Of a DNA stretch of 52,863 bases, positions 36,537 through 43,630 are shown piece after piece. The stretch's first letter is position 1; the number at the start of each line of letters is the position of its first letter. The DNA comes from Bacteroidota bacterium. GTDB lineage: Bacteria > Bacteroidota > Ignavibacteria > Ignavibacteriales > Ignavibacteriaceae. The DNA is taken from NCBI GenBank assembly GCA_023475265.1, contig JAMCWE010000005.1:1-52863 (forward strand), written 5' to 3'. The notes below the pieces were generated by a model that made no database searches, was not told where the DNA came from, and was given only the letters and a program-made list of their open reading frames with translations. A program made the position numbers and the translations under genes.

Positions 36537-38156
36537 ATGAAACAGAATCAAGAGCCAGCGGCTCAAACCGGATTTAAATATAAATGGTTTGTCGCTGGTG
36601 ATATCAACGGCTTCTTCGGCTTAATGTTCGATAACCTTACAGTACTTTCGTTCCTTGCCGGAATATTAATTTTTGCCTTTAAATATCCAGCGGATATTGT
36701 TTATGGAAAAATGTTTCCGGGCACTGCATTCGGAGTTCTATTCGGCGATCTTGTTTATACTTGGATGGCTTTTAGATTGGCGAAGAAAAAAAATAATCCT
36801 AATGTTACTGCTATGCCGCTCGGGCTTGATACTCCGTCAACAATAGGCATTGCACTTACGGTTTTAGGTCCGGCATTTATTTATTTGAAAGCAAAAGGAA
36901 TGGCGGAACACGATGCTGCTATGATGACCTGGTACATCGGCATGGCAACAATGGTAATTATCGGCGTTTTCAAATTAATTTTTTCTTTCATCGGAGGATG
37001 GGTTCAAAAGATTGTACCGCAAGCCGGACTGCTCGGAAGTCTTGCCGGTATCGGATTAGCATTGATCGGCTTCGTTCCTTTAATGGATATTTTCGGACTT
37101 CCTGTAATCGGCTTAATTTCTCTTGGATTAATTTTATATACGCTTGTTGCAAAGATAAATCTTCCTAAAAATTTTCCCGGTGTGTTTGCGGCGATTTTCA
37201 TTGGAACAGTTTTGTATTACATCTTAGCGCCAATGGGATTGTTGGGAGGAAGTTTCTCGACGCCATCGATGCAGCTACATTTTGGAGCGCCTATTCCTAC
37301 TTTAGGTTTTGTTAATGGCTTTTGGGAAGCATTAAAATATTTGCCAATCGCTCTTCCGTTTGCAATACTTACTATTGTCGGTGGAATTAACGTAACCGAA
37401 AGCGCCAGAGTTGCCGGCGATGATTTTAAAACAAGAGATATTCTTCTTACCGAGGCTTGCTCAACACTAGTTGCCGGAATTTGCGGTGGTGTTGCACAGA
37501 CAACTCCTTACATTGGCCAGCCTGCTTACAAAGCGATGGGAAGCCGCGCCGGTTATACAGTGCTTACAGGATTGTTCATTGGTCTTGGCGGAATTCTCGG
37601 CTATGTTTCATTCTTTGTTGAATTCATTCCTCGTGCAGTCCTTGCGCCGATATTAATATTTGTTGCTCTCGATATTGCAGTGCAGGCATTCAAAGCAGTT
37701 CCGCCCGCACATACAACCGCGGTTGCATTTTCGTTGTTTCCAAATATTGCGCGGCTGCTTCAAATACAATTGAGCAATCCGGATGTTGTGCCGATTGCAA
37801 ATTTTACTAAAATGCTAACACTTCCTGGAAAAACTCTGCCGCAGCTTTTGGTAATTGTAGCGCTTGGAAACGGATTTATTTTAACGGCAATGCTGTGGGG
37901 CGCGTTTGCAGCTAAGCTTATTGATAGAAAGCTGAAGCAGGCAAGCATTTACCTGGTAATCACTGCGGCATTTACATTCTTCGGAGTAATTCATTCGGCT
38001 AATCCCGACGGTAATATGTACTTTCCCTGGCAGCTAACCGGAATGTTTCAGCAGATACCGTATCAATTTACCGCAGCGTACTTAGTACTTGCGGCAATGC
38101 TGTTCTTTTTATCTTATACAAAGAAAAGTAAAGAGATGGTGAGTGTAGTGGAATAA
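36537..38156 (+). CDS. NCS2-family nucleobase permease-like transporter
   Basis: A 539-residue protein with about 13 hydrophobic segments in the xanthine/uracil/AzgA-like group. Landmarks are WFVAGDINGFFGLMFDNLT at the start, VTAMPLGLDTPSTIG near TM3, GLLGSLAGIGLALIGF, and NVTESARVAGDDFKTRD followed by GGVAQTTPYIGQPAYKAMG. Nucleobase uptake fits the purine nucleoside phosphorylase downstream in the window, but the branch is divergent and substrate is uncertain. A 14-bp perfect terminator follows. Confidence 0.85.
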   Translation: MKQNQEPAAQTGFKYKWFVAGDINGFFGLMFDNLTVLSFLAGILIFAFKYPADIVYGKMFPGTAFGVLFGDLVYTWMAFRLAKKKNNPNVTAMPLGLDTPSTIGIALTVLGPAFIYLKAKGMAEHDAAMMTWYIGMATMVIIGVFKLIFSFIGGWVQKIVPQAGLLGSLAGIGLALIGFVPLMDIFGLPVIGLISLGLILYTLVAKINLPKNFPGVFAAIFIGTVLYYILAPMGLLGGSFSTPSMQLHFGAPIPTLGFVNGFWEALKYLPIALPFAILTIVGGINVTESARVAGDDFKTRDILLTEACSTLVAGICGGVAQTTPYIGQPAYKAMGSRAGYTVLTGLFIGLGGILGYVSFFVEFIPRAVLAPILIFVALDIAVQAFKAVPPAHTTAVAFSLFPNIARLLQIQLSNPDVVPIANFTKMLTLPGKTLPQLLVIVALGNGFILTAMLWGAFAAKLIDRKLKQASIYLVITAAFTFFGVIHSANPDGNMYFPWQLTGMFQQIPYQFTAAYLVLAAMLFFLSYTKKSKEMVSVVE

Positions 38157-38167
38157 ATTATTATTGG

Positions 38168-38200
38168 AGATACCCAACGTTGTTAAAACGTTGGGTATCT
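38168..38200 (+). terminator. Strong hairpin terminator of the AGATACCCAA family
   Basis: Perfect 14-bp stem (38168-38181 with 38187-38200) and five-base loop directly after the NCS2 permease. Related hairpins occur at 38929-38960 and 43457-43489. Confidence 0.85.
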
Positions 38201-38256
38201 GATAAATATATTTATTAGATTTGTGTAGAATTATAGGCAATGAAAAGATAATTATT

Positions 38257-38547
38257 ATGGGCAGAGAAGAAGCTATAAAGATAATAAAAGACCTTAGGCC
38301 TGAAATAAATGATAAGTTCGATGCCGATATAATCGGACTATTCGGCTCGTTTGCAAGAGCAGAGGAAACTACCGAAAGCGATATAGATTTATTAGTTGAA
38401 TTTCATAAACGTGCTACACTTTTCAACCTTTCAGCTTTAAAAATTTATCTTGAAGAAAAACTTAGTAGAAACGTAGATATTGTTACGAAAGCCGCTCTTC
38501 GGAAAGAAATCGCGCAGTATGTAGAAAATGATTTAATCTATATATGA
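38257..38547 (+). CDS. mntA: MntA-type minimal nucleotidyltransferase antitoxin
   Basis: A 96-residue nucleotidyltransferase-fold protein. The catalytic signature is LFGSFARAEETTESDIDLLV, with Gly30-Ser31 and metal-binding Asp42/Asp44. MNT antitoxins AMPylate and silence the HEPN partner HepT. The ATG at 38257 gives the standard length; the longer frame back to a TTG at 38221 would add 12 residues with no family match. Its stop overlaps the HepT start (ATGA), so translation is coupled. Confidence 0.9.
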   Translation: MGREEAIKIIKDLRPEINDKFDADIIGLFGSFARAEETTESDIDLLVEFHKRATLFNLSALKIYLEEKLSRNVDIVTKAALRKEIAQYVENDLIYI

Positions 38548-38897
38548 GAGATTATAAATTATTCTTAAAAGATATTTATGTAGCAGTTTGTGCTATTGAG
38601 ATATTTATTGGTAATATGAGTTTCGAAGAATTTTCCAGGGATGATAAAACGATAAGCGCAGTGCTTAAGAAATTTGAAATTATTGGAGAGGCTTCCAAAA
38701 GAATTCCAACTGAAATTAAAAACAAATATCCTTCAGTTAAATGGAAAGAGATGGCGGGGTCTCGCGATATTTTAATTCATACTTATTTTGGAAGTGATAT
38801 AAATATAATATGGGATACAATTAAGGAGGAGATACCGCCTTTGAAAATTACCTTTGAAAAAATTTTGAATGAAAATAATGCTAGCTCAATTAATTGA
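38544..38897 (+). CDS. hepT: HepT-like HEPN RNase toxin (DUF86)
   Basis: A 117-residue helical HEPN protein. The RNase motif is GSRDILIHTYFG: Arg74, Asp75, His79 and Tyr81 fit the RxxxxHxY pattern, here RD rather than RN. KFEIIGEASKRIP is the second family block. HepT toxins cleave RNA and are silenced by MntA through AMPylation of the Tyr. Overlaps the mntA stop by four bases and ends before another AGATACCCA-type hairpin. The frame is intact. Confidence 0.92.
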   Translation: MRDYKLFLKDIYVAVCAIEIFIGNMSFEEFSRDDKTISAVLKKFEIIGEASKRIPTEIKNKYPSVKWKEMAGSRDILIHTYFGSDINIIWDTIKEEIPPLKITFEKILNENNASSIN

Positions 38898-38928
38898 ATT
38901 GTAAAGAATCTATCTGTTTGAAATAGTT

Positions 38929-38963
38929 AGATACCCATGTCTCCAAGTCATTGGGTATCTTTT
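38929..38963 (+). terminator. Terminator after hepT, AGATACCCA family
   Basis: A 9-bp perfect stem (38929-38937 with 38952-38960) followed by TTTTC. It shares the stem sequence with the terminator at 38168-38200, so both ends of the MntA/HepT module carry the same hairpin. Confidence 0.75.
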
Positions 38964-39008
38964 CAATGTTGTTTATATTGATATAAATAATCCTTATTTT
39001 TCAACCGT

Positions 39009-39668
39009 ATGAAAAATCAAGATAACATAAAGCTTGATGGAATCATCGCTGCTATCGTAGATCAAATGGGCGAAGTTGATTTATACCATCTTAATAAGCT
39101 CACTTATTTATTCGAATTCTTATTTATAAAAAACTTTGGGAAAAGATATACAGGCGAATTGTTTATTAAACTTCCTCATGGCCCAGTTATTACTAATTAC
39201 AAAAAAGTATTTGAAAGATTATTCCAAGCAGGAATACTAGAGACTGATTTGGAAAAACTAAAAGAACAAAGAAAACTATCGGATGATTATCATGTTAAGA
39301 TAGAATTGAAAAAAACCGAAAAGACTACATCTATAATTAGACTTGACAAAATGATTATGGATTTCATTAAAAAGATTATCATTAAATACGGATATTTAAG
39401 CGTTAGTGATCTTGAAAAAGAAGTTTATAAAACAAAGCCGGTTAAAGAATATCAATCCAAAGTTGAAAATGGATTTAAGCAGCAAACCGGCAGCTATGTA
39501 CTTAGGGATTGCATTAAATTATCAGAATACAAAAACACTATAACATTAGGACGAAAGCTAGCATTAGAACACTTAAATAAATATCCAGATATTATTACAA
39601 AACAATATCAGACTTATGAAGAAGAATTTTCATCACTAAAGAAGTTAAGGCCTGCATGGGAGAATTAG
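39009..39668 (+). CDS. Panacea-domain (SocA-like, DUF4065) antitoxin
   Basis: A 219-residue protein with an N-terminal Panacea/SocA-like domain. Landmarks are LYHLNKLTYLFEFLFIKNFG, TGELFIKLPHGPVITNYKKVFE, and a C-terminal region with KYGYLSVSDLEKEVYKTKPVKEY. Panacea domains neutralise many unrelated toxins. Its 3' end overlaps the next gene by 13 bp, and that gene encodes a PemK/MazF-like protein, a reasonable toxin. It follows the hepT terminator and likely heads its own operon. Confidence 0.82.
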   Translation: MKNQDNIKLDGIIAAIVDQMGEVDLYHLNKLTYLFEFLFIKNFGKRYTGELFIKLPHGPVITNYKKVFERLFQAGILETDLEKLKEQRKLSDDYHVKIELKKTEKTTSIIRLDKMIMDFIKKIIIKYGYLSVSDLEKEVYKTKPVKEYQSKVENGFKQQTGSYVLRDCIKLSEYKNTITLGRKLALEHLNKYPDIITKQYQTYEEEFSSLKKLRPAWEN

Positions 39669-40087
39669 GGGATAAACTAATCGAAATATTTCCACCAAAG
39701 CAAAGAGAAGTTTGGATGATCGAAGATAAAGAGATTCGATTAAATCCGAACAACCGTGAAGATAAATATAGAAGGCCAGCCTTAGTTGTTTCAGCAAAAG
39801 AACTATTAGATAATAAAGATTTTCCGCTTATTAACATAATACCTTTAAGCAGGCAGGGAAAGCCCGATAAACTTTCATTTCCAGTTGCTAGAGGTTATGA
39901 AGAATGTGCCGATGATTTTAAACCGGATTCAAACTCATTAGCAGTGCTTCCATATTACCAGCCAATAGAAAAGAAATTCTTTAAACAAAGATGCGGCACT
40001 ATTGATGAGACAACCTATAATGCTATAGTAAATGTTTTATGTTCTGAAGTTGTCGGCTGCGATGATTTTGATTTGAACGTAGAATAA
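39656..40087 (+). CDS. PemK/MazF-like putative toxin
   Basis: A 143-residue protein resembling the MazF/PemK mRNA interferase fold. REVWMIEDKEI begins the first strand, YRRPALVVSAKELLD is the next, NIIPLSRQG follows, and DSNSLAVLPYYQPIEKKFF leads to a C-terminal helix (TIDETTYNAIVNVL). It lacks a classical RGEV/RDIV start and has a longer insert, so it is a divergent member. The 13-bp overlap with the Panacea gene makes toxin-antitoxin pairing likely; catalytic activity is inferred. Confidence 0.75.
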   Translation: MGELGDKLIEIFPPKQREVWMIEDKEIRLNPNNREDKYRRPALVVSAKELLDNKDFPLINIIPLSRQGKPDKLSFPVARGYEECADDFKPDSNSLAVLPYYQPIEKKFFKQRCGTIDETTYNAIVNVLCSEVVGCDDFDLNVE

Positions 40088-40148
40088 ATTTAAATCAAAA
40101 ATTTCAATATGTAATAAATTGCCTTAATAATGTGGTCTATAGAATTTA

Positions 40149-41180
40149 ATGGCTAAGAAAAAAAAGAAAAAAAAAGAACCCGTTTATAAAAGTGAAAAAT
40201 CAAGAAAAAGAGCATTACGGAAGAAAAATCCTTTTTATCACAGATTTAGTTCAATAAGTAAAAGAAAAAATTCAAAAATATATGATCTTGAAAAAAATCC
40301 CGAAATTTTATATTTAATAGCACCCCAAAACTTTAGCTTAAGTAAGCTATCTTATATTGAAGCAACATTAAAATTTTTCAATAAATTGGATTCAGGGGTT
40401 CATCGATATAATAGTGTATTCTTAAACATGGAGAATATTACTTTCCTGAGCGAAGATGCAATCTTGTATTTATTATCAAGATTACACGCGTATAAAATTA
40501 TGTATCCGAATTATTCTGTTAGCGGTAATTTCCCCAATGATAAAACTTGCGAGAAATTATTACTTGATTCTAATTTCACTAAATATATAATTACTAAAAG
40601 GAAACCCAAAATAAATAATAAAGAGATATTCCCTATTCGTGATGGTATTGATTCTGATGGTGAGATTTTAGGTGAGGTGTTAAATTTTATTGAATCTAAA
40701 ATTGATCTATCTGAAGACAATAGCTTTGATATGTATGGACCTATGTTGGAGTGTTTAACTAATTCAAAAAATCATGCATATAATAATTCTATGTCAAAAC
40801 TTCATAGATGGTGGTTGATTGCCATACCTGATAAGAATCATAAAAAGGTGCATTATACTAGTCTCGATAATGGTCTTGGTATTCCAACAACAATAAATAA
40901 AAAATTTGCTGATATAGTGAAATCGTTTGTGAGTAATAAAGATCCTGATTTAATCATATCAGCACTTAATGGAGAGTTTAGAACACGTACTGGTAAAGTA
41001 GAAAGAGGAAAGGGATTACCCTCTGTATTCGAATCAACAAATAACAAGCAAATAGATAATTTGACAATTATTTCAAATTTTGCCTATGTTAAAATAGGTA
41101 GAAATAAAAAAATTCTTGAAAAAGAACTATTAGTAAAAAGATTTCGAGGAACATTAATAAGCTGGGATTTTGTAGAGTAA
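40149..41180 (+). CDS. GHKL ATPase with N-terminal STAS-like segment, first gene of a three-gene module
   Basis: A 343-residue protein. A Lys-rich start (AKKKKKKKEP) is followed by a STAS-like segment at about 50-155 (VFLNMENITFLSEDAILYLL). A GHKL/HATPase domain follows: N box MLECLTNSKNHA with Glu201, Asn205 and His209; G1 box SLDNGLGIP with Asp240; G2-like ERGKGLPSVFE at 285-295. It has no dimerisation/phosphoacceptor helix, so it is not a sensor histidine kinase; it resembles SpoIIAB/RsbT-type ATPases. A DUF4325 gene begins 16 bp downstream, which suggests a partner-switching pair. Confidence 0.82.
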   Translation: MAKKKKKKKEPVYKSEKSRKRALRKKNPFYHRFSSISKRKNSKIYDLEKNPEILYLIAPQNFSLSKLSYIEATLKFFNKLDSGVHRYNSVFLNMENITFLSEDAILYLLSRLHAYKIMYPNYSVSGNFPNDKTCEKLLLDSNFTKYIITKRKPKINNKEIFPIRDGIDSDGEILGEVLNFIESKIDLSEDNSFDMYGPMLECLTNSKNHAYNNSMSKLHRWWLIAIPDKNHKKVHYTSLDNGLGIPTTINKKFADIVKSFVSNKDPDLIISALNGEFRTRTGKVERGKGLPSVFESTNNKQIDNLTIISNFAYVKIGRNKKILEKELLVKRFRGTLISWDFVE

Positions 41181-41196
41181 AATTATTGAGGGTAAT

Positions 41197-41529
41197 ATGG
41201 ATGCTTCAAGTAAAATAATTAAAATAAGTATAGCAGGAGATTTTTCCTTAACACCTGGAGCTCGCTATAGATCTGATGGGCCAAAGTCTGGCGAAGAATT
41301 TAGAGAAGATTTTTTAGAAAAATATTTTAAAGATCCAAGTGATGATACAATTATTGAAGTTTTCCTTGATGATGTTAGGGGTTATACTACTTCTTTTTTA
41401 GAAGAAGCATTTGGAGGATTAGCTAGAAAATATGGTAAAGAAGTAGTTAAGAAACGAATTAAAATAATTTCTAAAAAACGATTGTTGTATAAAGAGAAAG
41501 CTGAACAATACATTGAAAACACAAAATAA
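41197..41529 (+). CDS. DUF4325 STAS-like protein
   Basis: A 110-residue protein. Conserved blocks are RYRSDGPKSGEEFREDFL (about 24-40), then a strand IIEVFLDDVRGYTTSFLEEA and FGGLARKYG, the hallmark of DUF4325. The family is STAS-like, and GHKL ATPases are natural partners. A ribosome site (GAGGGT) precedes its ATG, 16 bp after the ATPase stop. Its 3' end overlaps the membrane-protein gene by 17 bp. Very likely one operon. Confidence 0.85.
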   Translation: MDASSKIIKISIAGDFSLTPGARYRSDGPKSGEEFREDFLEKYFKDPSDDTIIEVFLDDVRGYTTSFLEEAFGGLARKYGKEVVKKRIKIISKKRLLYKEKAEQYIENTK

Positions 41530-42085
41530 AAATAACACAAGTGTTTTCATATTGATATTCATAGGTGGTTTATTAATAGGATTTATAATCTCTTTTTCAA
41601 TCAATAATCCTCTTAATTATTTTTATCTAAAATTTTCAGAAATCATTCAGGTTGCGACTACATTGGTTGTTGGTATTTATGTTTCTTATTACTTGGGTAA
41701 TAAAATTACCAACCTTGGAAAACAAAAAGAAATTATATTAAATAGTATTAATAAATTAGAAAATCAAACTGAAAAACTACAAACTTATTTTTTGAATATT
41801 GTCTATAATAAGAATAAAAAAGCATCTAGTTCTATTATTAGTTTATTAGATAATATGATTGCTTTGTCTGAAACTTTATTAAATATTAAAAATTTAAATA
41901 ATCATATTTTCTTAGAATCAATAGAAGTTGTAAATGATAAAGTATCTAGTCTTTGGGATTATATTACTGGTGATGAATTAAATAATTTGAATTACAAAGA
42001 AGATAATATTGAAAAAATAAAAGAAACTATTCATTCATTAAAAAGCGACTTACACAATTGTAAAATAAATCTATTTATTAAATGA
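41513..42085 (+). CDS. Two-TM membrane protein with coiled coil, third gene of ATPase/DUF4325 module
   Basis: A 190-residue protein with two transmembrane helices (about 10-32 and 42-63), then a charged, Asn/Lys/Ile-rich helical region of about 125 residues (KEIILNSINKLENQTEKLQ onward) that is probably coiled-coil and cytosolic. No catalytic motif is seen. The start overlaps the DUF4325 gene by 17 bp, tying it to the upstream ATPase. A membrane output or effector for the switch is the simplest idea; function unknown. Confidence 0.72.
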   Translation: MKTQNKNNTSVFILIFIGGLLIGFIISFSINNPLNYFYLKFSEIIQVATTLVVGIYVSYYLGNKITNLGKQKEIILNSINKLENQTEKLQTYFLNIVYNKNKKASSSIISLLDNMIALSETLLNIKNLNNHIFLESIEVVNDKVSSLWDYITGDELNNLNYKEDNIEKIKETIHSLKSDLHNCKINLFIK

Positions 42086-42731
42086 ACGTATAAGTAATCA
42101 TTTTTTTATTCATAATAAGTTAATTATAAAATTTTCTCCTAACTTATTGAATTTTAACATTTTAATTTTTAGTTTCGTACTAGTTTTATTGACGGCTGAT
42201 ATTTTTCAGGGGAGATAAAGTCCCGATCTTATTTTCCACGAAAATTTTATTAGTCATTTAAATAATATTACAGCGGCATACATCCTGTTTTTAAGCCTGT
42301 CTAATGGTAAGTTTTTGGCGAAAGGGTGTTATGGTAAAGGGTCCTTAATTTTTTCATTTTTTTAACCTTCTATTGTGTCAGGTTTTGCAAAGCCTGCTTA
42401 ATTAGTAATCCCCGCTTTATCTACTTTCGGCAGGTATAAATGCTTTTCCGGCAGTTCTAATTGCATTTTCGGCTGTTCGAAATGCTCTTTCGCCGGCGAA
42501 GACGCTCTTCGAATGAGCGAAAATGGACTTAGAAGGTGCGAAAACCCTTAAAGAGTGGGCGAAAACGTATAAATACGTGACGAAAAATCACATTGAATAG
42601 GCGAAAATTGTCTTGGAAGTAACGAAAATCAATTTAGATGTGACGAAAAAACATTTAGTGCCTAAATTATCCAATTTTGGGAAAACAAAGGCCATCAGAA
42701 TAATATTTACAAAAATAATAGGAGATATGTT
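42086..42731. other. 645-bp gap with a divergent repeat array and no gene
   Basis: The left 340 bp is AT-rich with no credible frame. The right half holds the divergent 21-bp array (listed separately), which ends about 75 bp before the next ATG. No tRNA or known RNA motif recognised. Confidence 0.7.
42425..42652. repeat. Divergent 21-bp periodic repeat array (TTTTCG ... CGAAAA)
   Basis: Left half: the CG of TTTTCG-like cores lies at 42428, 42449, 42470 and 42491. Right half: the CG of CGAAAA cores lies at 42518, 42539, 42560, 42581, 42602, 42623 and 42644. All steps within a half are exactly 21 bp. The halves are inverted about roughly 42505. The bases between cores vary, so there are no conserved spacers or repeats of CRISPR type. 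The A-tracts on a two-turn period predict curved DNA. The array lies 75 bp upstream of a gene of unknown function. Confidence 0.9.
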
Positions 42732-43448
42732 ATGTCTAGTTTACAGCCACTACCAAGGTTATTCAAAAGTACAGATTTAGAAATGACCGATGAAGCAAGA
42801 AAGATTTATGGTTTTTTCAATGAAGACATAAATGATTTTATAAAGTTCGATCCGGATTTTGGCGATTCTTTTGCGCCCGCATGGTTAAAAGCAATTGAGG
42901 ACGCTGAATCTTTACAAAGTAAGGATTCGCTGGATGCAGAACAAAAAAGCTTAACCCAAGCAGTGGAAGATAAAATGAAAGGATGCAGAAATAAATTTCA
43001 AAGCTCTAAGTATTTTATTGAAAAAGCATTTCCTAATAATAAAATTGTTTGGGATGAATTCGGTTATAAAAAATATGATGCAGTTAGAAACTACCAAATT
43101 CAGATGAAAGAATTCATGCGGAACTTTTACCGTACTGCATCTAAGTATTCTGCAAAATTGATTGAAGTAAAATATTCTGCTGAAAGCATTGCAGAGATAA
43201 ATACGTTGTTAAAAGATCTGGTTGATGCCGATGCTGCTCAGGAAGATTTTAAGAACGGCAGGCCGATGCTTACACAGGATAAGGTTGGAAAGCTTAATTT
43301 GTGTTACAGCACCACTTCGAAAGCAGCCAATGTGGGCAAGCAAATTTTTGCGAGTGATTATGCTAAGCATAAAAGATATGTCTTAAGCTCTGAGCCTGTA
43401 CTGGCGCCCGTTACACCACCGGCTAATCCAAATAATCCGCCGGCTTAG
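42732..43448 (+). CDS. Unrecognised 238-residue helical protein downstream of repeat array
   Basis: A soluble, mainly helical protein. It starts LPRLFKSTDLEMTDEARKIYG, has acidic and basic helices with CRNKFQSSKYFIEKAFPNN and YQIQMKEFMRNFYRTA, and ends in a Pro/Asn-rich tail (VTPPANPNNPPA). No catalytic motif, signal peptide or membrane segment is visible. A strong GGAG ribosome site precedes ATG. Its only notable context is the divergent 21-bp repeat array immediately upstream. The base composition is less AT-rich than the module to its left. I do not recognise the family. Confidence 0.72.
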   Translation: MSSLQPLPRLFKSTDLEMTDEARKIYGFFNEDINDFIKFDPDFGDSFAPAWLKAIEDAESLQSKDSLDAEQKSLTQAVEDKMKGCRNKFQSSKYFIEKAFPNNKIVWDEFGYKKYDAVRNYQIQMKEFMRNFYRTASKYSAKLIEVKYSAESIAEINTLLKDLVDADAAQEDFKNGRPMLTQDKVGKLNLCYSTTSKAANVGKQIFASDYAKHKRYVLSSEPVLAPVTPPANPNNPPA

Positions 43449-43456
43449 AATTATTA

Positions 43457-43489
43457 AGATACCCAATGTCTTAGAAACGTTGGGCTTCT
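43457..43489 (+). terminator. Imperfect AGATACCCAA-family hairpin after the 238-residue gene
   Basis: Left arm AGATACCCAA (43457-43466) and right arm TTGGGCTTCT (43480-43489) pair with two central mismatches. It matches the sequence family of 38168-38200 and 38929-38963, implying a dispersed terminator repeat. Confidence 0.6.
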
Positions 43490-43497
43490 CTTAATTA

Positions 43498-43630
43498 CTT
43501 ACTGAAGTTACACATTAAACCTTCGAGGTCACTGCTCTAGACCTCGAAGGTTAAAATTATGCTACCTTGAAGGTCTGAAACCAGTGACCTTCAAGGTAGG
43601 GGTTCTCTTTGCATAACTTCAGTTACTTAA
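43498..43630. repeat. Nested palindromic element between convergent genes
   Basis: Three inverted pairs nest here. Outer arms ACTGAAGTTA near 43500 and TAACTTCAGT near 43614 enclose two 13-bp perfect hairpins: AACCTTCGAGGTC / GACCTCGAAGGTT (about 43518-43553) and TACCTTGAAGGTC / GACCTTCAAGGTA (about 43563-43598). The two inner hairpins resemble each other, and the outer arm overlaps the symporter stop codon. It can act as a bidirectional terminator and looks like a REP/MITE-type element. Confidence 0.85.

Noticed and set aside
42425-42652. CRISPR array
   Set aside because: Conserved cores are only about six bases, units are 21 bp without distinct spacers, half of the array is inverted, and no cas gene is present.
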